From Algibacter pectinivorans (lineage in GTDB: Bacteria; Bacteroidota; Bacteroidia; Flavobacteriales; Flavobacteriaceae), in assembly GCF_900112595.1 (NCBI RefSeq), contig NZ_FOMI01000005.1, positions 62,001-126,000 on the forward strand: a stretch of DNA of 64,000 nt, given 5' to 3'. Below are positions 62,056 through 64,000 of this stretch, piece by piece. The stretch's first letter is position 1; the number at the start of each line of letters is the position of its first letter. A program made the translations under genes and the position numbers. The notes under the pieces were generated by a model. The model had not been told where the DNA came from. It searched no databases and was given only the letters and a program-made list of their open reading frames with translations.

Positions 62056-63495
62056 CTAATTTAACCCTGCAATTCTATCGTCATCTAAAATAGATTTGGT
62101 TTCTTGCTTTACTCGATTTAAAACGAGCTTTAAATCGTCATTGCTAGTAATTAAGCCATCGGTTAATAAATTTAAAATAGCTTTGTCTTGTGCGCGTCCT
62201 TTTAACATAGCTTCTCTGTAACCTATATGTTCGTTAAAAGTTACTAAAGAGTATTTTGAAGCATATTCATTTGGAAATTCTTTTTCTAAAGCCATTTCCA
62301 ATTTACGCTTTTCTTGAAAAATGGCCTGATTAACATGACCTTTCATTTCATGAAAATTATCGATAGCTAAATCTGCAATGGCATCGGTGTCTTTTTTACG
62401 GTTGCTTTCATAAGTTTTAAAAATGGTTTCCCAATCTTTTAAACCTTGATCTAGTACTTGGTCTAGCTCCACAACATCTTCAAAGGAAGCATTCATGCCT
62501 TGACCGTAAAACGGAACAATGGCATGGGCAGCATCGCCCATTAATAACGTATTGCCTTTGTAGTGCCATGGCGAACATTTTATAGTACCCAAAGGCGATG
62601 TTGGGTTAGTAAAAAAGTCGTCCAAGAGGTTTGGCATTAAAGCTAAGGCATCTGGAAATTCGTTTTGGAAAAATTTTAGAACACGTTCCTTGGTAGTTAA
62701 ATTGTTAAAATTGTATTGGCCTTCTTCATAACTTAAAAATAGTGTTACGGTAAAACTGCCATCTAAATTGGGTAGGGCAATAAGCATAAAGCTACCACGA
62801 GGCCATATATGAAGCGCGTTTTTATAGGCTTTAAAATCGCCATTTGGTTGTGGTAAAATACTTAATTCCTTATAACCATGGGTTAAATAGGCTTGCGAGA
62901 AACTAAACAAGAATTTTTTTCCTAAATAATAACTTTTACGCAATGCAGAACCTGCGCCATCTGTGGCTATTATAACATCGGCATCCTCAATAAATTCTTT
63001 TTTTGAAATATAATCTTTAAAAAGAGCTGTTGTATTTTCAAAATTAACAGATTTACATTTACAATTAAATTGAATATTTACCTTGTCATGTTTTTCGGCT
63101 TCATTTAAAAGTAAAGCATTTAAATCGCCGCGTGAAATGGAATTGATGTATTCATACTCCCTACCGCTATAGTTCGATTGGAAGGTGTTGCCATGTGTAT
63201 CATGAATCATGCGGCCATTCATGGGGATGCATAGTCCCTTTACTTTATCTTCTAAACCAACTAATTTCATGGCTTTATTGCCGCGATCTGAAAAAGCTAA
63301 ATTAATAGAGCGTCCTGCAGAAATATCTACTTTACGTAAATCTGGACGCATTTCGTAAACGTTTACGTTAAAACCTCTTTGTGCCAAGCGTAAGGCTAGA
63401 AGTGAACCGCATAATCCGGCGCCTATAATTAATACGTTTTGAGCCTCTCCTAAACCCTCTCCAAAGGAGAGAACTTTTTTAGTCTGTTTATTCAT
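62056..63495 (-). CDS. kmo: Kynurenine 3-monooxygenase
   Basis: A 479-residue FAD monooxygenase hydroxylating L-kynurenine to 3-hydroxykynurenine with NADPH and O2. FAD motifs: VLIIGAGLCGSLLALRLAQRG (GxGxxG), AGRSINLAFSDRG, VIIATDGAGSALRKSY (DG) and TLLMGDAAHAIVPFYGQGMNASFEDV (GD). Odd point: residues 7-18 (KVLSFGEGLGEA) are encoded by a palindromic repeat (63444-63471) and lie before the FAD strand; no other start codon is available downstream, so the repeat is translated. kynU ends 12 nt upstream. Confidence 0.93.
   Translation of the reverse strand: MNKQTKKVLSFGEGLGEAQNVLIIGAGLCGSLLALRLAQRGFNVNVYEMRPDLRKVDISAGRSINLAFSDRGNKAMKLVGLEDKVKGLCIPMNGRMIHDTHGNTFQSNYSGREYEYINSISRGDLNALLLNEAEKHDKVNIQFNCKCKSVNFENTTALFKDYISKKEFIEDADVIIATDGAGSALRKSYYLGKKFLFSFSQAYLTHGYKELSILPQPNGDFKAYKNALHIWPRGSFMLIALPNLDGSFTVTLFLSYEEGQYNFNNLTTKERVLKFFQNEFPDALALMPNLLDDFFTNPTSPLGTIKCSPWHYKGNTLLMGDAAHAIVPFYGQGMNASFEDVVELDQVLDQGLKDWETIFKTYESNRKKDTDAIADLAIDNFHEMKGHVNQAIFQEKRKLEMALEKEFPNEYASKYSLVTFNEHIGYREAMLKGRAQDKAILNLLTDGLITSNDDLKLVLNRVKQETKSILDDDRIAGLN
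63444..63471 (-). repeat. CCCTCTCC palindromic element inside kmo
   Basis: A 28-bp element containing CTCTCC-AAA-GGAGAG, translated as part of the Kmo N-terminus. It is an inverted copy of the element at 63526-63553 in the kynU 3' end, with 23 of 28 positions complementary and a 54-nt spacer between them. Confidence 0.7.
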
Positions 63496-63507
63496 TTCGT
63501 TTTTGTT

Positions 63508-64000
63508 TTATTCCTTCTCAGTTCCCTCTCTTTTGGATAGGGTTAGAGAGAGGTGTTCAACCAATCTATACACATCTTCAAATGAATTATAAAGCGGAAC
63601 AGGAGCACACCTAATAACATCGGGTTCTCTCCAATCGCTAATTATACCCGCTTCGGTTAATTTATTATGTAACGTTTTATCTGCGTTTTTTACTTGGATA
63701 GATAGTTGGCAACCGCGTTCGTTTGGGCTAGTTGGCGTAATAATTTTAATAGTGTCCTCGCCTAATTGCTTGATTAAAAACTCGAAATAGCCTGTTAATT
63801 TTTTAGATTTTTTAATGAGGTTTTCAAAGCCAACTTCATTAAACATATCTAACGAGGCTCTTATTGCTGCCATCGATAAAATGGGCGGGTTACTTAATTG
63901 CCAACCTTCGGCACCAGGCATTTGGTCGAACTCATCGCGCATTCTAAAACGTGTTTGCTTATTATGGCTCCACCATCCTGTAAATCGGTTTAAGTCTTTT
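63508..64000 (-). CDS. kynU: Kynureninase, C-terminal part (runs off the window)
   Basis: The last 164 or so residues of a PLP enzyme that cleaves kynurenine or 3-hydroxykynurenine to anthranilate or 3-hydroxyanthranilate plus alanine. The segment entering from the window edge reads DLNRFTGWWSHNKQTRFRM, followed by GAEGWQLSNPPILSMAAIRASLDMF and SDWREPDVIRCAPVPLYNSFEDV, all diagnostic of kynureninase. The catalytic lysine lies beyond the window. The last dozen residues (LSLTLSKREGTEKE) are encoded by a palindromic element. It is upstream of kmo by 12 nt. Confidence 0.93.
   Translation of the reverse strand, partial: KDLNRFTGWWSHNKQTRFRMRDEFDQMPGAEGWQLSNPPILSMAAIRASLDMFNEVGFENLIKKSKKLTGYFEFLIKQLGEDTIKIITPTSPNERGCQLSIQVKNADKTLHNKLTEAGIISDWREPDVIRCAPVPLYNSFEDVYRLVEHLSLTLSKREGTEKE
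63526..63553 (-). repeat. CCCTCTCC palindromic element in the 3' end of kynU
   Basis: A 28-bp element translated as the KynU C-terminal tail and inverted relative to the element in kmo (63444-63471). Arms differ at five of 28 positions. Confidence 0.7.

Overview
The window reads as a chromosomal segment of a Flavobacteriaceae bacterium (phylum Bacteroidota). Supporting signs are an AT-rich sequence, recurrent TAnnTTTG promoter boxes in place of sigma70-type boxes and purine-rich ribosome sites, type IX secretion genes (porT, a plug protein, a substrate with a C-terminal sorting domain), a TamL-type lipoprotein, Na+-NQR, and many Bacteroidota-only DUF families. I do not assign a genus. I see no phage, insertion sequence or CRISPR array; most of the window is housekeeping genome, with an interesting layer of short palindromic repeats.

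Layout. 0-9 kb: azoreductase, then rpsO-pnp, accD, fbaA and tamL on the minus strand. 9-18 kb: a SpoU-type RNA methylase, ubiE-porT, the trkA-trkH potassium uptake pair, an aminotransferase, a front-end fatty acid desaturase, rsmG and a TPR protein. 19-24 kb: one 1634-residue secreted T9SS substrate with a LamG-like domain. 24-31 kb: DUF6090, NTF2-like, pruA, an NRDE/TANGO2 protein with a coupled partner, apaG and the T9SS plug protein. 31.8-38 kb: the six-gene nqrABCDEF operon, with apbE, the flavin transferase that loads NqrB and NqrC, about 3 kb further on behind a small unknown gene. 42-47 kb: minus-strand map operon and gpmI. 47-50.5 kb: ankyrin protein, M48 protease, two divergent GNAT genes (one without a usual start codon), tRNA-Gly(TCC) and pepE. 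50.5-56 kb: three tandem paralogues with a carboxypeptidase-regulatory-like domain, DUF6702 and an M1 aminopeptidase. 56-59 kb: tatA and a TPR hybrid sensor kinase. 58.8-64 kb: a minus-strand kynurenine-pathway operon (kynU, kmo, a degenerate SDR, 3-hydroxyanthranilate dioxygenase, ACMS decarboxylase and a translationally coupled O-methyltransferase).

The most unusual material is cis-acting: (1) a mosaic intergenic repeat of about 110 bp, three copies plus one solo head, whose termini are complementary and covary between copies while different palindromes sit inside each copy; (2) CCCTCTCC/GGAGAGGG palindromes scattered through the kynurenine operon, two of them translated as part of Kmo and KynU and together able to form one large hairpin around the kynU stop and kmo start; (3) a GNAT gene with intact promoter and reading frame but no ATG/GTG/TTG in its first half; (4) two genes whose promoter -7 box lies 4 nt before the start codon, suggesting leaderless mRNAs. 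Start sites were revised where an annotated-looking ORF began at TTG/GTG inside a neighbour or upstream of the likely transcription start.
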